From JAICJC01 sp963757605 (lineage in GTDB: Bacteria; Actinomycetota; Thermoleophilia; Gaiellales; JAICJC01), in assembly GCA_963757605.1 (NCBI GenBank), contig CAVWSF010000002.1, forward strand, positions 186,001 through 250,000: a stretch of DNA of 64,000 nt, given 5' to 3'. Positions 7,749 to 15,614 of this stretch are shown piece by piece. The notes beneath the pieces are model-generated. The model saw only the letters and a list, made by a program, of their open reading frames with translations, ran no database searches and was not told where the DNA came from. Position 1 is the stretch's first letter, and every line of letters begins with the position of its first letter. The position numbers were made by a program, and so were the translations under genes.

Positions 7749-9110
7749 GTGGCCGAGAGCGGGCTCGATCTCACCCCGGCGCAGATGCGCGAGTTGGGGT
7801 ATGCGGCGGTCGACGCGGTCGTCGAGCACCTGACCACCCTTCGGGACGGCCCCACGTTCACCCCGCCCCCGCCCGACCTGGCCGAGCGGATCCTGGAGCC
7901 CCCGCCCGAGGACGGTAGCGACCCCGTCGAGCTCCTGAGGTGGCTGCGCTCCGAGGTGCTGTCGGCGGGCGTGCGAAACCACCACCCGGGGATGTTCGCG
8001 TTCATCCCCGTGGCGCCGACCTTCCCGGGTGTCGTCGCCGACATGCTTGCCGCGGGCATGAACGTCTTCGCCGGCAGCTTCCAGAGCGGGCCGGGTGCGT
8101 CGGTCGTTGAGCTCGAGGTGCTCGGCTGGTTCCGTGAGCTGCTTGGCCTGGCGCCGGCCTCCGAGGGCGTGATCGCAAGCGGCGGGTCGACCGCGAACCT
8201 GGTCGGCCTCGCGGTGGCGCGCGACCGCCGGCCCGACGGCGGCGCGAATCGGGTCGCCTACACCACGAGCGAGGCCCACTCGTCGGTCGGCCGGGCGCTG
8301 GGACTCCTGGGGATGGAGCACGTGCACGACGTGGCCGTTGACGAGCGATTCGGCATGCGGCCCGGCGCCCTCTCGGAGGCGATGGCGGCCGACGTCGCCG
8401 CCGGGCGCGTGCCGTGGTGCGTGGTCGCCGCGGCCGGCACGACGAACACCGGTGCCATCGACGACCTTCCGGCGCTGCGGCGGGTGGCCGACGAGCACGG
8501 CGCCTGGCTCCACGTCGACGCCGCCTACGGCGGCTTCCTCGCGCTGACCGAGCGCGGCCGCGCGGCGATGCCGGGGCTCGAGCTCGCCGACACGCTCGTC
8601 CTCGACGCGCACAAGTCGCTCTACTGCCCGCTCCTTGCAGGCATCGTCTTCGCCCGCGAGGGTGCCGACCTGGAGCGGACGTTCACGGTGCGGCCGGCGT
8701 ACCTGAAGGACATGGATCACTACGGGGGTGTCAACTTCGCGGATCGCGGCATCGAGCTCTCGCGCCCGTTCCGCGCGCTCAAGGTGTGGCTCACCGTGAA
8801 GACGTTCGGCCTGCGCGAGATCCGGGCGGCGCTCGACCGCAGCCTCGACCTCGGCCTCCTGGCCGCCCGGCTCGTCGACGAGTCGCCCGCGCTCGAGCTG
8901 GTGACCGGCCCGTCGCTGGGCGTCGTCAACTTCCGCTCGGCGGGCGGCGTCGCCGTCGAGCAGATGATGGCGGAGGTCATCTCGGCGGGCGCCTACATCA
9001 GCGCCACGACGGTGCACGGCGAGCGCACGGCTCGCATCTGCGCCCTCGGTCACCGGTCCGACGAGGCGGCTCTCAGGAGCGTCGTCGAGGCCGCCGCGGC
9101 CGCCCGCTGA
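7749..9110 (+). CDS. PLP-dependent group II amino-acid decarboxylase
   Basis: A 453-residue fold-type I PLP enzyme of the aromatic-L-amino-acid/glutamate decarboxylase family. Conserved parts are HPGMFAFIPVAPTFPGVVADML, the substrate-loop region GVIASGGSTANLVGL, HVDAAYGGFLAL, and the PLP-lysine motif LDAHKSLYCPL with Lys289. The natural substrate cannot be read from sequence; tryptophan/tyrosine-like amino acids are plausible. The frame is open to 7716, but GTG 7749 follows a -10 TAGACT (7735-7740) by 8 nt, the leaderless layout common in this window, so I chose it. Confidence 0.88.
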   Translation: MAESGLDLTPAQMRELGYAAVDAVVEHLTTLRDGPTFTPPPPDLAERILEPPPEDGSDPVELLRWLRSEVLSAGVRNHHPGMFAFIPVAPTFPGVVADMLAAGMNVFAGSFQSGPGASVVELEVLGWFRELLGLAPASEGVIASGGSTANLVGLAVARDRRPDGGANRVAYTTSEAHSSVGRALGLLGMEHVHDVAVDERFGMRPGALSEAMAADVAAGRVPWCVVAAAGTTNTGAIDDLPALRRVADEHGAWLHVDAAYGGFLALTERGRAAMPGLELADTLVLDAHKSLYCPLLAGIVFAREGADLERTFTVRPAYLKDMDHYGGVNFADRGIELSRPFRALKVWLTVKTFGLREIRAALDRSLDLGLLAARLVDESPALELVTGPSLGVVNFRSAGGVAVEQMMAEVISAGAYISATTVHGERTARICALGHRSDEAALRSVVEAAAAAR

Positions 9111-9143
9111 GCTCGCGAGGGCCGTGGCTATACTGGCCAAAGG

Positions 9144-9626
9144 ATGCAGGAGATGAGCATCTACGGCGTGTCGTTCGACATGGTGGGGAAGCAGCCGATC
9201 GTTCTCCTGCGGACCCTCGACGGGACGAAGTTCCTGCCGATCTGGATCGGCCACCCGGAGGCGGCGGCGATCCTCATGAAGCTCCAGGGCACGCCCACCC
9301 CGCGGCCGATGACGCACGACCTCGTCACCGACATGCTGGGCGAGCTGAACGCGAGCGTGGCTCGGGTGGCGGTCACCGAGCTGCGCGAGAACACGTTCTA
9401 CGCGCAGATCACGCTCCAGGTGAACGGCTCGGAGATCGAGATCGACTCGCGCCCGTCCGACGCGATCGCCCTGGCGGTCCGGGCGGACGCCAAGATCTTC
9501 GTGGCCGACGAGGTGATCGACGACTCGGCGATCGAGTTCAACCAGGAGCCGGAGGACTCGGGCGAGGTGATCGACGAGTTCAAGAAGTTCCTCGAGAACG
9601 TCACCCCTGAGGACTTCGGGAACTGA
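9144..9626 (+). CDS. Bifunctional nuclease (BFN/DUF151) domain protein
   Basis: A 160-residue BFN-family protein. The family core runs from PIVLLRTLDGTKFLPIWIG through TDMLGELNASVARVAVTELR to IEIDSRPSDAIALAVRADAKIFV. Plant BFN members have DNase/RNase activity; bacterial homologues, common in Actinobacteria, are poorly defined. A -10 TATACT at 9129-9134 precedes the ATG by 9 nt; a second in-frame ATG at 9153 is possible. The acidic C-terminus (EPEDSGEVIDEFKKFLEN) is outside the core. Its end overlaps the convergent acyl-CoA dehydrogenase by 26 bp. Confidence 0.88.
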   Translation: MQEMSIYGVSFDMVGKQPIVLLRTLDGTKFLPIWIGHPEAAAILMKLQGTPTPRPMTHDLVTDMLGELNASVARVAVTELRENTFYAQITLQVNGSEIEIDSRPSDAIALAVRADAKIFVADEVIDDSAIEFNQEPEDSGEVIDEFKKFLENVTPEDFGN

Positions 9627-10692
9627 GCGATCGCCCGATGACGACACGCTGGATCTCGGCGGTCCCGTCGACCACCTGCAGCATCTTGGCGAGCGCGATC
9701 ATCCGCGCCAGCGGGTGGTCGAGCAGCCAGCCGTAGGCCCCTAGCGTCTCGCTGCAGGCGATCGCCGCCCGCAGGGCCGCGTCGGGGCAGAACCGCTTCG
9801 CGTGGGCGACGGCCACCGGCCCGTCCGGCGTCCCCAGGCACTCAGCCGCCCGCCGGTAGAGAAGCCGGCTCGCCTCCAGATCCGTTGCCACATCAGCCAA
9901 CGCGAACTGGATCGCCTGAAGGTCGATGAGCGGCCCTCCGAACGCCTGCCGTCGGCCAGCGTAGGCGACGGCGATGTCGAGCGCCTCCGCGTGCAGGCCG
10001 GCCGCGATGGCGGCGATGTCACAGCGGGCGACGTCGATGGCGCCGAGCGCCGCGCGCATGCCGGCACCCGCAGGCGCGAGCATGACCGCCGGTGCGCCGT
10101 CGAGCTCCATCTCGCCGATCGGCAGGAAGTCCGCGCACGCCTTCCGGTAGAGGGTCGGGAACGTCACGCCCGGCCCCGCTCCCTCGACGGCGGCGATGGC
10201 GATGTCGCGGTGCCCCGGCTCGGCCGAGGTCTTGCACACCACGAGGAAGAGGTCTGCCTCGCCGGCGAGCGACACCCAAGCCTTTCGCCCCGTCACCCGC
10301 CAGCCGCTCCCGTCGGGCTCGGCGCGCGTCGTGATCGCCGTGGCGTCCGAGCCGGCGTGCGGCTCGGTGAGCGAGAAGCCGCCCAGCGCTTCGCCGGCCG
10401 CGAGCGGCCGCGCCCACTGCGCGGCCAGCTCGGCGTGGCCCGCGATCGCCGCCGCCACGGCGTTGTGCATCGAGAGCGAGAACGCGAGCGCGGCATCGCC
10501 GCGTCCCAGCTCCTCGAACACCGCCATCCCGTCCGGATACGACAGCACCGCCCCGCCGACATCCTCGGGGCAGAACAGGCCGGTGAGCCCCGAAGCGGCG
10601 ACGACGGCGCGGGGATAGCGCGCCTCGCGCTCCCAGGCGTCGACCGCCGGGATCACCTGCTCGCGTGCGAAGGCAGCCGCCCGGGCCTGCAT
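9601..10692 (-). CDS. Acyl-CoA dehydrogenase family protein
   Basis: A 363-residue FAD flavoenzyme with the three ACAD domains. The helical N-domain is AFAREQVIPAVDAWEREARYP. The beta domain has the FAD/acyl-CoA motif GGFSLTEPHAGSDATAI and WVSLAGEADLFLVV. The C-domain has RRQAFGGPLIDLQAIQFALADV and the terminal VVDGTAEIQRVVIGRSL. The position equivalent to the short-chain ACAD catalytic Glu lies in YGWLLDHPLARM, which has no obvious Glu, so substrate class is uncertain. ATG 10692 is preceded by TATCAT 8 nt upstream, which supports it over the longer frame to 10773. Confidence 0.86.
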   Translation of the reverse strand: MQARAAAFAREQVIPAVDAWEREARYPRAVVAASGLTGLFCPEDVGGAVLSYPDGMAVFEELGRGDAALAFSLSMHNAVAAAIAGHAELAAQWARPLAAGEALGGFSLTEPHAGSDATAITTRAEPDGSGWRVTGRKAWVSLAGEADLFLVVCKTSAEPGHRDIAIAAVEGAGPGVTFPTLYRKACADFLPIGEMELDGAPAVMLAPAGAGMRAALGAIDVARCDIAAIAAGLHAEALDIAVAYAGRRQAFGGPLIDLQAIQFALADVATDLEASRLLYRRAAECLGTPDGPVAVAHAKRFCPDAALRAAIACSETLGAYGWLLDHPLARMIALAKMLQVVDGTAEIQRVVIGRSLSSRSPQG

Positions 10693-10764
10693 GGCGGCGG
10701 ATGATATCGACCGCCTTGCCCTCGCGGATAGACTCCGGCCACACGGCCACGGGAGGCGATCGGA

Positions 10765-11112
10765 ATGCCCCACAATGCCAGCCAGTGGTTCGCGCAGCGC
10801 TCCGTCCAGGGCGTGGGCGAGGACGGTGCCGCCGAGCGCGTCACCATCTGGATCGAGCGCAAGCCGGGGGCCGTGTGGGCTGTCGGCCGCGCGATCGACC
10901 TGGCCCAGCGGACGAACGGCGCGATCCGCGACGACGACTACGTGTTCGAGGGGTTCGAGATGGGCGACGCGCTGAAGGCGGCCAACGACGCGCTCGCCTC
11001 CGATCTCGAGGTGTCACTCGGCGACGGCCGCGTGCAGAACATCCAGCCGTTTGCCGAGCCGGAGCTGCTCCAGCCGCTGGAACGCTGGTTCTTCGGGCAC
11101 GCGCCCAGCTAG
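10765..11112 (+). CDS. Conserved hypothetical protein, 115 aa
   Basis: I do not recognise a named family. The protein is soluble, mixed alpha/beta and has no signal or membrane segment. Notable segments are VTIWIERKPGAVWAVGRAID, GFEMGDALKAANDALASDLE and the C-terminal helix QPLERWFFGHAPS. Codon use resembles its neighbours, so it is likely real. Its TAG stop lies inside the left end of the 205-bp element that begins at 11109. A possible -10 (TAGACT near 10728) is about 30 nt upstream. Confidence 0.6.
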   Translation: MPHNASQWFAQRSVQGVGEDGAAERVTIWIERKPGAVWAVGRAIDLAQRTNGAIRDDDYVFEGFEMGDALKAANDALASDLEVSLGDGRVQNIQPFAEPELLQPLERWFFGHAPS

Positions 11113-11313
11113 ATGAGTGATTCCACGCCCCCGCGCGCCTGAACGTCGATTTGTGGTGGGTTGGCGCTGTGTGGCGGGGCTGCGGCTGCGAACCTTCGAA
11201 TCGCTGCGTCCTCGGTCGGGCCAATATCACCCGATATTGGCCCTCCCTGCGTCCTTGCGCTACTCGGTTCTCGCCGCCCAGGACATCACGGGGGCGTGGA
11301 ATCACTCATCTAG
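11109..11313. repeat. 205-bp inverted-repeat element, copy 1
   Basis: The element begins CTAGATGAG and ends CTCATCTAG. With one more flanking dinucleotide per side, 11107-11133 and 11289-11315 form a perfect 27-bp inverted repeat. The core contains a second perfect stem, GGGCCAATATC (loop ACCC) GATATTGGCCC, near 11219-11244. It fills the whole gap between two convergent genes: its first TAG is the stop codon of the left gene and its last base abuts the stop codon of mntH. Copy 2 at 63424-63628 has the same length. Confidence 0.88.
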
Positions 11314-12579
11314 CTACCCCGTCGCCGTCACGACGAGCAGGACGACGTTCATCGCGATCACGATCAGCGAGACGCCGATCGCGAGCGCGCGCACGACCGG
11401 CCCGTTCACGAGATCGCCCATCACGTCGCGGCGCGACGTCAGCCACACGAGCGGGACGACTGCGAAGGGCAGCACCAGCGACAGCACGACCTGGCTCGCC
11501 ACGAGCGTCCGCAGCGTGTCGGCGCCCGCGCCGATCACGATCAGCGCCGGGATCATCGTGATGAGCCGGCGGATGAAGACCGAGACCTGCCAGTTCATAA
11601 AGCCGTCCACGATCATCTGACCGGCCATCGTGCCCACGGTCGACGACGAGAGGCCGGATGCGAGCAGGGCGATCCCGAACGCCGCCGGCGCTAGCGAGCC
11701 GAGCAGCGGGCCGAGGGTTGCGTGCGCGTCCTCGATCCCCGAGATGTCGGCGCCGACGTGGAAGAAGACGGCGGCCGCCATGATCACCATCGCCGAGTTG
11801 ATCAGGAACGCCCCGTTCATGGCGAGCCCGATGTCGATCAGCTCGCGCCGGAAGTGTTCGCGCTTGTTCTCGCCGTCCAGCATGTGGGCGCGGTGCTGGA
11901 CCAGCCCGGAGTGCAGATAGACGACGTGCGGCATGACGGTCGCGCCGACCATGCCGACCGCGACGTACACGGCGCTCGACTGGATCCCCGGCACGAGCAT
12001 GCCGTGCAGCACGCCGGCCGGATCGGGGTTCGCCATGAAGATCTCGACGACGAACGCCGCGCCGATGATCGCGACGAACGCCATGATCGCGAGCTCGAAG
12101 CGCACGTGGCCATAGCGCTGGACGGCGAGCAGGGCGAACGAGACGACGGCCGTCAGGAGCGCCGACGGCAGGAGGGGGATCCCGAACAGGATGTGCATCC
12201 CGATCGCCGCGCCCAGGAACTCGGCGAGGTCGGTTGCCATCGCCGCAGCCTCGGCCGAGAGCCAGAGCCCGATCCGGGCCCGCCGGCCGGTATGGGCACG
12301 GATCGCCTGCGGCAGGGTCAGACCCGAAGCGATGCCGAGCTTCGCCGAGAGCGACTGGATGAGGATCGCCATCAGGTTGGAGGCGACCAGCACCCACAGG
12401 AGCAGGTAGCCGAAATCGGCGCCGGCCTGGATGTTGGTGGCGAAGTTGCCCGGGTCCATGTAGGCGACGCTGGCGACGAACGCCGGGCCCAGGAACGGCA
12501 GCACCCGCTTGACGCGGGCCCACGGGGTGCTGATGTGCGGCGCCGGCGCGACGGCGGCGCGGACGGTGTGCGGCGTCAA
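11314..12579 (-). CDS. mntH: Nramp-family divalent metal (Mn2+) transporter
   Basis: A 421-residue H+-coupled Mn2+/Fe2+ importer with about 11 membrane spans. The metal-binding TM1 motif AYMDPGNFATNIQAG is present. The TM6 region reads MVGATVMPHVVYLHSGLVQH, with Val where many MntH proteins have Asn/Leu after MPH. The consensus transport motif in the loop is HRAHMLDGENKREHFRRELID. It is translated after the DtxR-type repressor gene with a 4-bp overlap, so both are one operon, probably shut off by metal-loaded repressor. The stop codon abuts the 205-bp repeat. Confidence 0.92.
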   Translation of the reverse strand: MTPHTVRAAVAPAPHISTPWARVKRVLPFLGPAFVASVAYMDPGNFATNIQAGADFGYLLLWVLVASNLMAILIQSLSAKLGIASGLTLPQAIRAHTGRRARIGLWLSAEAAAMATDLAEFLGAAIGMHILFGIPLLPSALLTAVVSFALLAVQRYGHVRFELAIMAFVAIIGAAFVVEIFMANPDPAGVLHGMLVPGIQSSAVYVAVGMVGATVMPHVVYLHSGLVQHRAHMLDGENKREHFRRELIDIGLAMNGAFLINSAMVIMAAAVFFHVGADISGIEDAHATLGPLLGSLAPAAFGIALLASGLSSSTVGTMAGQMIVDGFMNWQVSVFIRRLITMIPALIVIGAGADTLRTLVASQVVLSLVLPFAVVPLVWLTSRRDVMGDLVNGPVVRALAIGVSLIVIAMNVVLLVVTATG

Positions 12580-13232
12580 GCCGTCACCTCGACGCCGATC
12601 CGCTCGGCGAGCTCGACGCCGACGGCCTGCTGGGTCCCGCCGACGTCCAGCGTGAGTGGGCCGCCGAACGGCGCCTTCTCGACCATCGTGAAGCGCGTGG
12701 AGGGCACGAGACCGAGGCCGGCCAGGTAGCGAAGCAGCGATGGGTCGCCGTCGGGCACCTGGCGCACGACGGCGGCCTGCCCCGGCTCGAGCTCGGCCAT
12801 CCGCTGCGCCGGCTCGGCGGCGATCACGAGGTCGGCGGTCGGGATGGGATCGCCGTGCGGGTCGGTCGCGGGGTAGCCCAGCACCCGGTCGATCTCGGCC
12901 TCGAGCTCCTCAGAGAGGACGTGCTCGAGCCGCTCGGCCTCGGAGTGCACCTTGTCCCACGAGAGGCCGAGCGTCTGGGTGAGGTAGACCTCGAGCAGCC
13001 GGTGGTGGCGCAGCACCTCGAGCGCCACCTTCTCGCCCTCCGGGGTGAGCATGACGCCGTGGTACTTGCTGTGCTCGACGAAGCCGAGGCCGGCGAGCTT
13101 CTTGACCATCGAGGTCGCCGAGGCGGCCGAGACGCCCATCGCGTCGGCCAGGGCGGACGTGGTCGCCTTGCCGTCGCGGCGCTCGAGCAGATAGATCTGC
13201 TTCATGTAGTCCTGTCCGGCGTCGCTCAACAT
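12576..13232 (-). CDS. DtxR/MntR-family metal-dependent repressor
   Basis: A 218-residue repressor. The N-terminal winged helix spans 1-65 (SALADAMGVSAASATSMVKK is the recognition region). A dimerisation/metal domain follows (VLRHHRLLEVYLTQTLGLSWDKVHSEAERLEHV, rich in His/Glu ligands). A C-terminal FeoA/SH3-like domain spans about 145-218. Next to mntH it is most likely the manganese sensor, though iron sensing is possible. ATG 13232 is preceded by TAAATT 9 nt away with no ribosome-binding site, so the mRNA appears leaderless. The palindromic operator covers that -10, implying autorepression. Confidence 0.9.
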   Translation of the reverse strand: MLSDAGQDYMKQIYLLERRDGKATTSALADAMGVSAASATSMVKKLAGLGFVEHSKYHGVMLTPEGEKVALEVLRHHRLLEVYLTQTLGLSWDKVHSEAERLEHVLSEELEAEIDRVLGYPATDPHGDPIPTADLVIAAEPAQRMAELEPGQAAVVRQVPDGDPSLLRYLAGLGLVPSTRFTMVEKAPFGGPLTLDVGGTQQAVGVELAERIGVEVTA

Positions 13233-13249
13233 CTAAATCGCAATTTAGA
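13232..13249. promoter_or_regulatory. Palindromic operator of the MntR-like repressor operon
   Basis: TCTAAAT-CGCA-ATTTAGA is a perfect inverted repeat with 7-bp arms and a 4-bp centre. It overlaps the first base of the repressor start codon and the inferred -10 hexamer. AT-rich palindromes of this size are typical for DtxR/MntR proteins. Confidence 0.8.
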
Positions 13250-13266
13250 CGCGGCGAAACTGAAAT

Positions 13267-14097
13267 TCAAGCGAGAACGCGAAGCCGCGGCAGCCCCTCG
13301 GGCAGCGCGGCCGCCTCGCGCCCGGTCCGCTCCAGCACCTGGAGCGCCCGCGCGCCCTCCTCGCCCAGGTCGAGCGTGTGCTCGGTGACGTAGAGGGCGA
13401 CGTAGGGCCAGATCACATCCTCGCTCAGCTCCTGGGCGTAGCGGCGGATCGTGACCAGCGCCTCGTCGCGATGCCGGGTGGCGTACCCGATCGAGTCGCG
13501 CAGCACGGCGGTCACGGTGTCGGCTGTGCCATCCGGCAGGTCGAGCCGGGCGACGACCCCGCCCAGCGGCACAGGCGCACGGGCGAGGTCCTCGAACGAT
13601 GCGCCCAGGTCCTCGACGAGCCGCAGCCCGTCGCGGCGGTACGTGAGCCGGCCCTCGTGGATGAGCACGCCCAGGTCGGCGGCATCACGGTGAAGGGCCG
13701 GGCCGATGTCCGAGAAGACCGCATGCTCGATCCGTGCGCTGTCGGGGTGCAGGCACCGGTAGAGGAGGGTGGCGGTCGTCGTCGGGCCGGGGCAGAGGAC
13801 GCGCGCCTCGGGCGAGGGCCACACCCCGTCGCGGGCGGCGACGATCAGCGGGCCGACGCCGAACCCGAGCGCCGATCCCGCCGGGAGCACGCCGTAGCGG
13901 TCCGCCAGGAGCAGGGCGGCGTGGAAGCTGGCCTTCGAGACGTCGTAGCGGTCGGCGAAGAGGCCGTCGTTGAGTGCCTGGACGTCGAGCAGCTCGGGCT
14001 CGAACTCCAGTCCGCGCAGGTCGATCTTGCGCTCCAGGATCGCGTGGAACGCGAACGTGTCGTTCGGGCACGTTGAGAGGCCGAGGCGGACCTTCAT
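13267..14097 (-). CDS. mqnD: 1,4-dihydroxy-6-naphthoate synthase (futalosine pathway)
   Basis: A 276-residue periplasmic-binding-protein-like enzyme. It converts cyclic de-hypoxanthinyl futalosine to 1,4-dihydroxy-6-naphthoate in the futalosine route to menaquinone. Family marks are LGLSTCPNDTFAFHAI at the N-terminus, the DVQALNDGLFADRYDVSKAS segment, and LGVLIHEGRLTY in the middle. It is last in the nadB-nadC-nadA-mqnB-mqnD run and overlaps mqnB by 4 bp. Confidence 0.92.
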   Translation of the reverse strand: MKVRLGLSTCPNDTFAFHAILERKIDLRGLEFEPELLDVQALNDGLFADRYDVSKASFHAALLLADRYGVLPAGSALGFGVGPLIVAARDGVWPSPEARVLCPGPTTTATLLYRCLHPDSARIEHAVFSDIGPALHRDAADLGVLIHEGRLTYRRDGLRLVEDLGASFEDLARAPVPLGGVVARLDLPDGTADTVTAVLRDSIGYATRHRDEALVTIRRYAQELSEDVIWPYVALYVTEHTLDLGEEGARALQVLERTGREAAALPEGLPRLRVLA

Positions 14098-14657
14098 GCC
14101 AGCTCCAGGACGCGGGCCCGGACCGCGCTCAGCGCGTCGGCGAGCCGCCAGCCGGCGTGGTCGCGGTCGCCCGCGACGTTCGAGGCCCCGCGGACGATCC
14201 GAAGCGGGACGCCGAAGAGCGACGCGGCGGCCGCGACCGCGAATCCCTCCATCTCCTCCGCCAGCGCGCCGGGGTGGCGCTTGGCGCGGGTCTCGGCCTC
14301 TTCGCGCGTGCCGGCCGCCTCGGCGACCGAGAGGAGCTCGCCCTGCGTCCCGTCCAGGAGGATCACGTCGGCCTCGGCGAATCCCAGCTCGGCGGGCGTC
14401 GCTCCGCCGGCGCCGATGCCGTCGATCCGCACGGAGCCGGCGTCGACCGCCGCACCGATCGCAAGCCGCGCCGGGTCATACGTGCCCGCCGCGCCGGCCA
14501 GAACGACGCCCGCCGCGGCCTCCGCCGGGTGCTGTGCCATGGCGTGCGCCGCCCCCGCGCCCGCCGCGGCGAGGCCGAAGCCGCACACGCAGACCGGACC
14601 GGGGAGGCCGTCGCCCAGCAGGGTGGCCTCGGCGGCGGTGGGGACAAGGATGAGCAT
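14094..14657 (-). CDS. mqnB: Futalosine hydrolase
   Basis: A 187-residue nucleoside phosphorylase-fold enzyme that cleaves hypoxanthine from futalosine. It is short for the family (usually about 200-230) but keeps the active-site motif EEMEGFAVAAAASLFGVP and the following RIVRGASNVAGDRDHAGW, where the Glu binds ribose and the Asp binds the base. The N-terminal strand is LILVPTAAEA. Its stop overlaps mqnD by 4 bp, and nadA ends 3 bp upstream. Confidence 0.88.
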   Translation of the reverse strand: MLILVPTAAEATLLGDGLPGPVCVCGFGLAAAGAGAAHAMAQHPAEAAAGVVLAGAAGTYDPARLAIGAAVDAGSVRIDGIGAGGATPAELGFAEADVILLDGTQGELLSVAEAAGTREEAETRAKRHPGALAEEMEGFAVAAAASLFGVPLRIVRGASNVAGDRDHAGWRLADALSAVRARVLELA

Positions 14658-14660
14658 CCC

Positions 14661-15614
14661 CTACGTGATCTCGACCATCCGCCGGATCGCGCCGCGGGCG
14701 CGGGCGGCCAGCTCGGGCTCCACCGTCACCCGGTATCGCATCTCGAGCAGCGAGTCGCGAAGCTTCTCGAGCGTGATCATCTTCATGTACCGGCACACGG
14801 CCCGCTCGCTCATCGCGTAGAAGCGGGCGTCCGGCGCCTCCTTGCCGAGCCGGTGCAGGATGCCCGTCTCGGTCGCGACCATGAACTCCCGCGCCGGCGA
14901 CGTGCGCGCCCGCTGCACCATCCCCTCGGTCGAGAGCACGTGCGTGCGTGCGCCGAGGGCCGGGTTCTCGCTCGCGGCGTACATGCACTGGCTGGCGCAG
15001 CCGCACTCGGGGTGGATCAGGAGCTCGGCGTCGGGGTGGTCATCGAGCGTCTTGGCCACGTCGTCGGGCCGGATCCCGGCGTGGACGTGGCACTCGCCCG
15101 GCCAGACCTTCATCTTGCGGCCGGTGACGCGCTCGAGATACGCCCCGAGGAACATGTCGGGAAGGAAGAGGATCTCGCGGTCTGTGGGCACCGCCTCGAT
15201 CACCTGGCGGGCGTTCCCCGACGTGCAACAGTAGTCCGAGAGCGCCTTCACCTCGGCGCTCGTGTTCACGTAGCTCACCACCACGGCGCCGGGGTTCTCG
15301 TCCTTCCAGCGGGCCAGCGCCTCCGCGTCGATCGACGCGGCCAGCGAGCACCCGGCGTCCAGGTCGGGGATGAGGACGGTCTTCTGGGGCGCGAGCACCG
15401 CCGCCGTCTCGGCCATGAAGTGGACGCCGCAGAAGACGATCACGTCGGCCTCCGTGGCGGCCGCCTGCTGGGAGAGGCCCAGCGAGTCGCCGACGAAGTC
15501 GGCCACGTCCTGCACCTCGGGCACCTGGTAGTTGTGCGCGAGGAGCACGGCCTTGCGCTCGGTTGCGAGCGAGCGGATCTCGTCCTGCATCCGCCCGGTC
15601 ATCGATGCGGTCAT
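14661..15614 (-). CDS. nadA: Quinolinate synthase A
   Basis: A 317-residue [4Fe-4S] enzyme that condenses iminoaspartate with dihydroxyacetone phosphate to give quinolinate. It has the three pseudo-repeated domains of NadA. Cysteines occur at the expected places: VFCGVHFMAETA, HPECGCASQC and the C-terminal CRYMKMITLEKL. Conserved AHNYQVPEVQDVADFVGDS and YVNTSAEVKALSDYCCTSGN are also present. ATG 15614 is chosen because it forms an ATGA overlap with the nadC stop; a GTG at 15623 is the alternative. Confidence 0.95.
   Translation of the reverse strand: MTASMTGRMQDEIRSLATERKAVLLAHNYQVPEVQDVADFVGDSLGLSQQAAATEADVIVFCGVHFMAETAAVLAPQKTVLIPDLDAGCSLAASIDAEALARWKDENPGAVVVSYVNTSAEVKALSDYCCTSGNARQVIEAVPTDREILFLPDMFLGAYLERVTGRKMKVWPGECHVHAGIRPDDVAKTLDDHPDAELLIHPECGCASQCMYAASENPALGARTHVLSTEGMVQRARTSPAREFMVATETGILHRLGKEAPDARFYAMSERAVCRYMKMITLEKLRDSLLEMRYRVTVEPELAARARGAIRRMVEIT

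Noticed and set aside
7734..9647. Long minus-strand open frame (637 codons) opposite the PLP decarboxylase and BFN genes
   Set aside because: It is a GC-bias shadow: Arg/Ala/Asp/His-rich, with no recognisable motif, while the plus-strand frames encode clear conserved proteins.
10841..11305. A minus-strand open frame through repeat copy 1, with a similar frame in copy 2
   Set aside because: Both translate (GGENRxAQGRR...) at about the same identity as the DNA, without excess synonymous change, and the arms covary as stems. A structured element explains the data better than a protein, though a coding role is not fully excluded.
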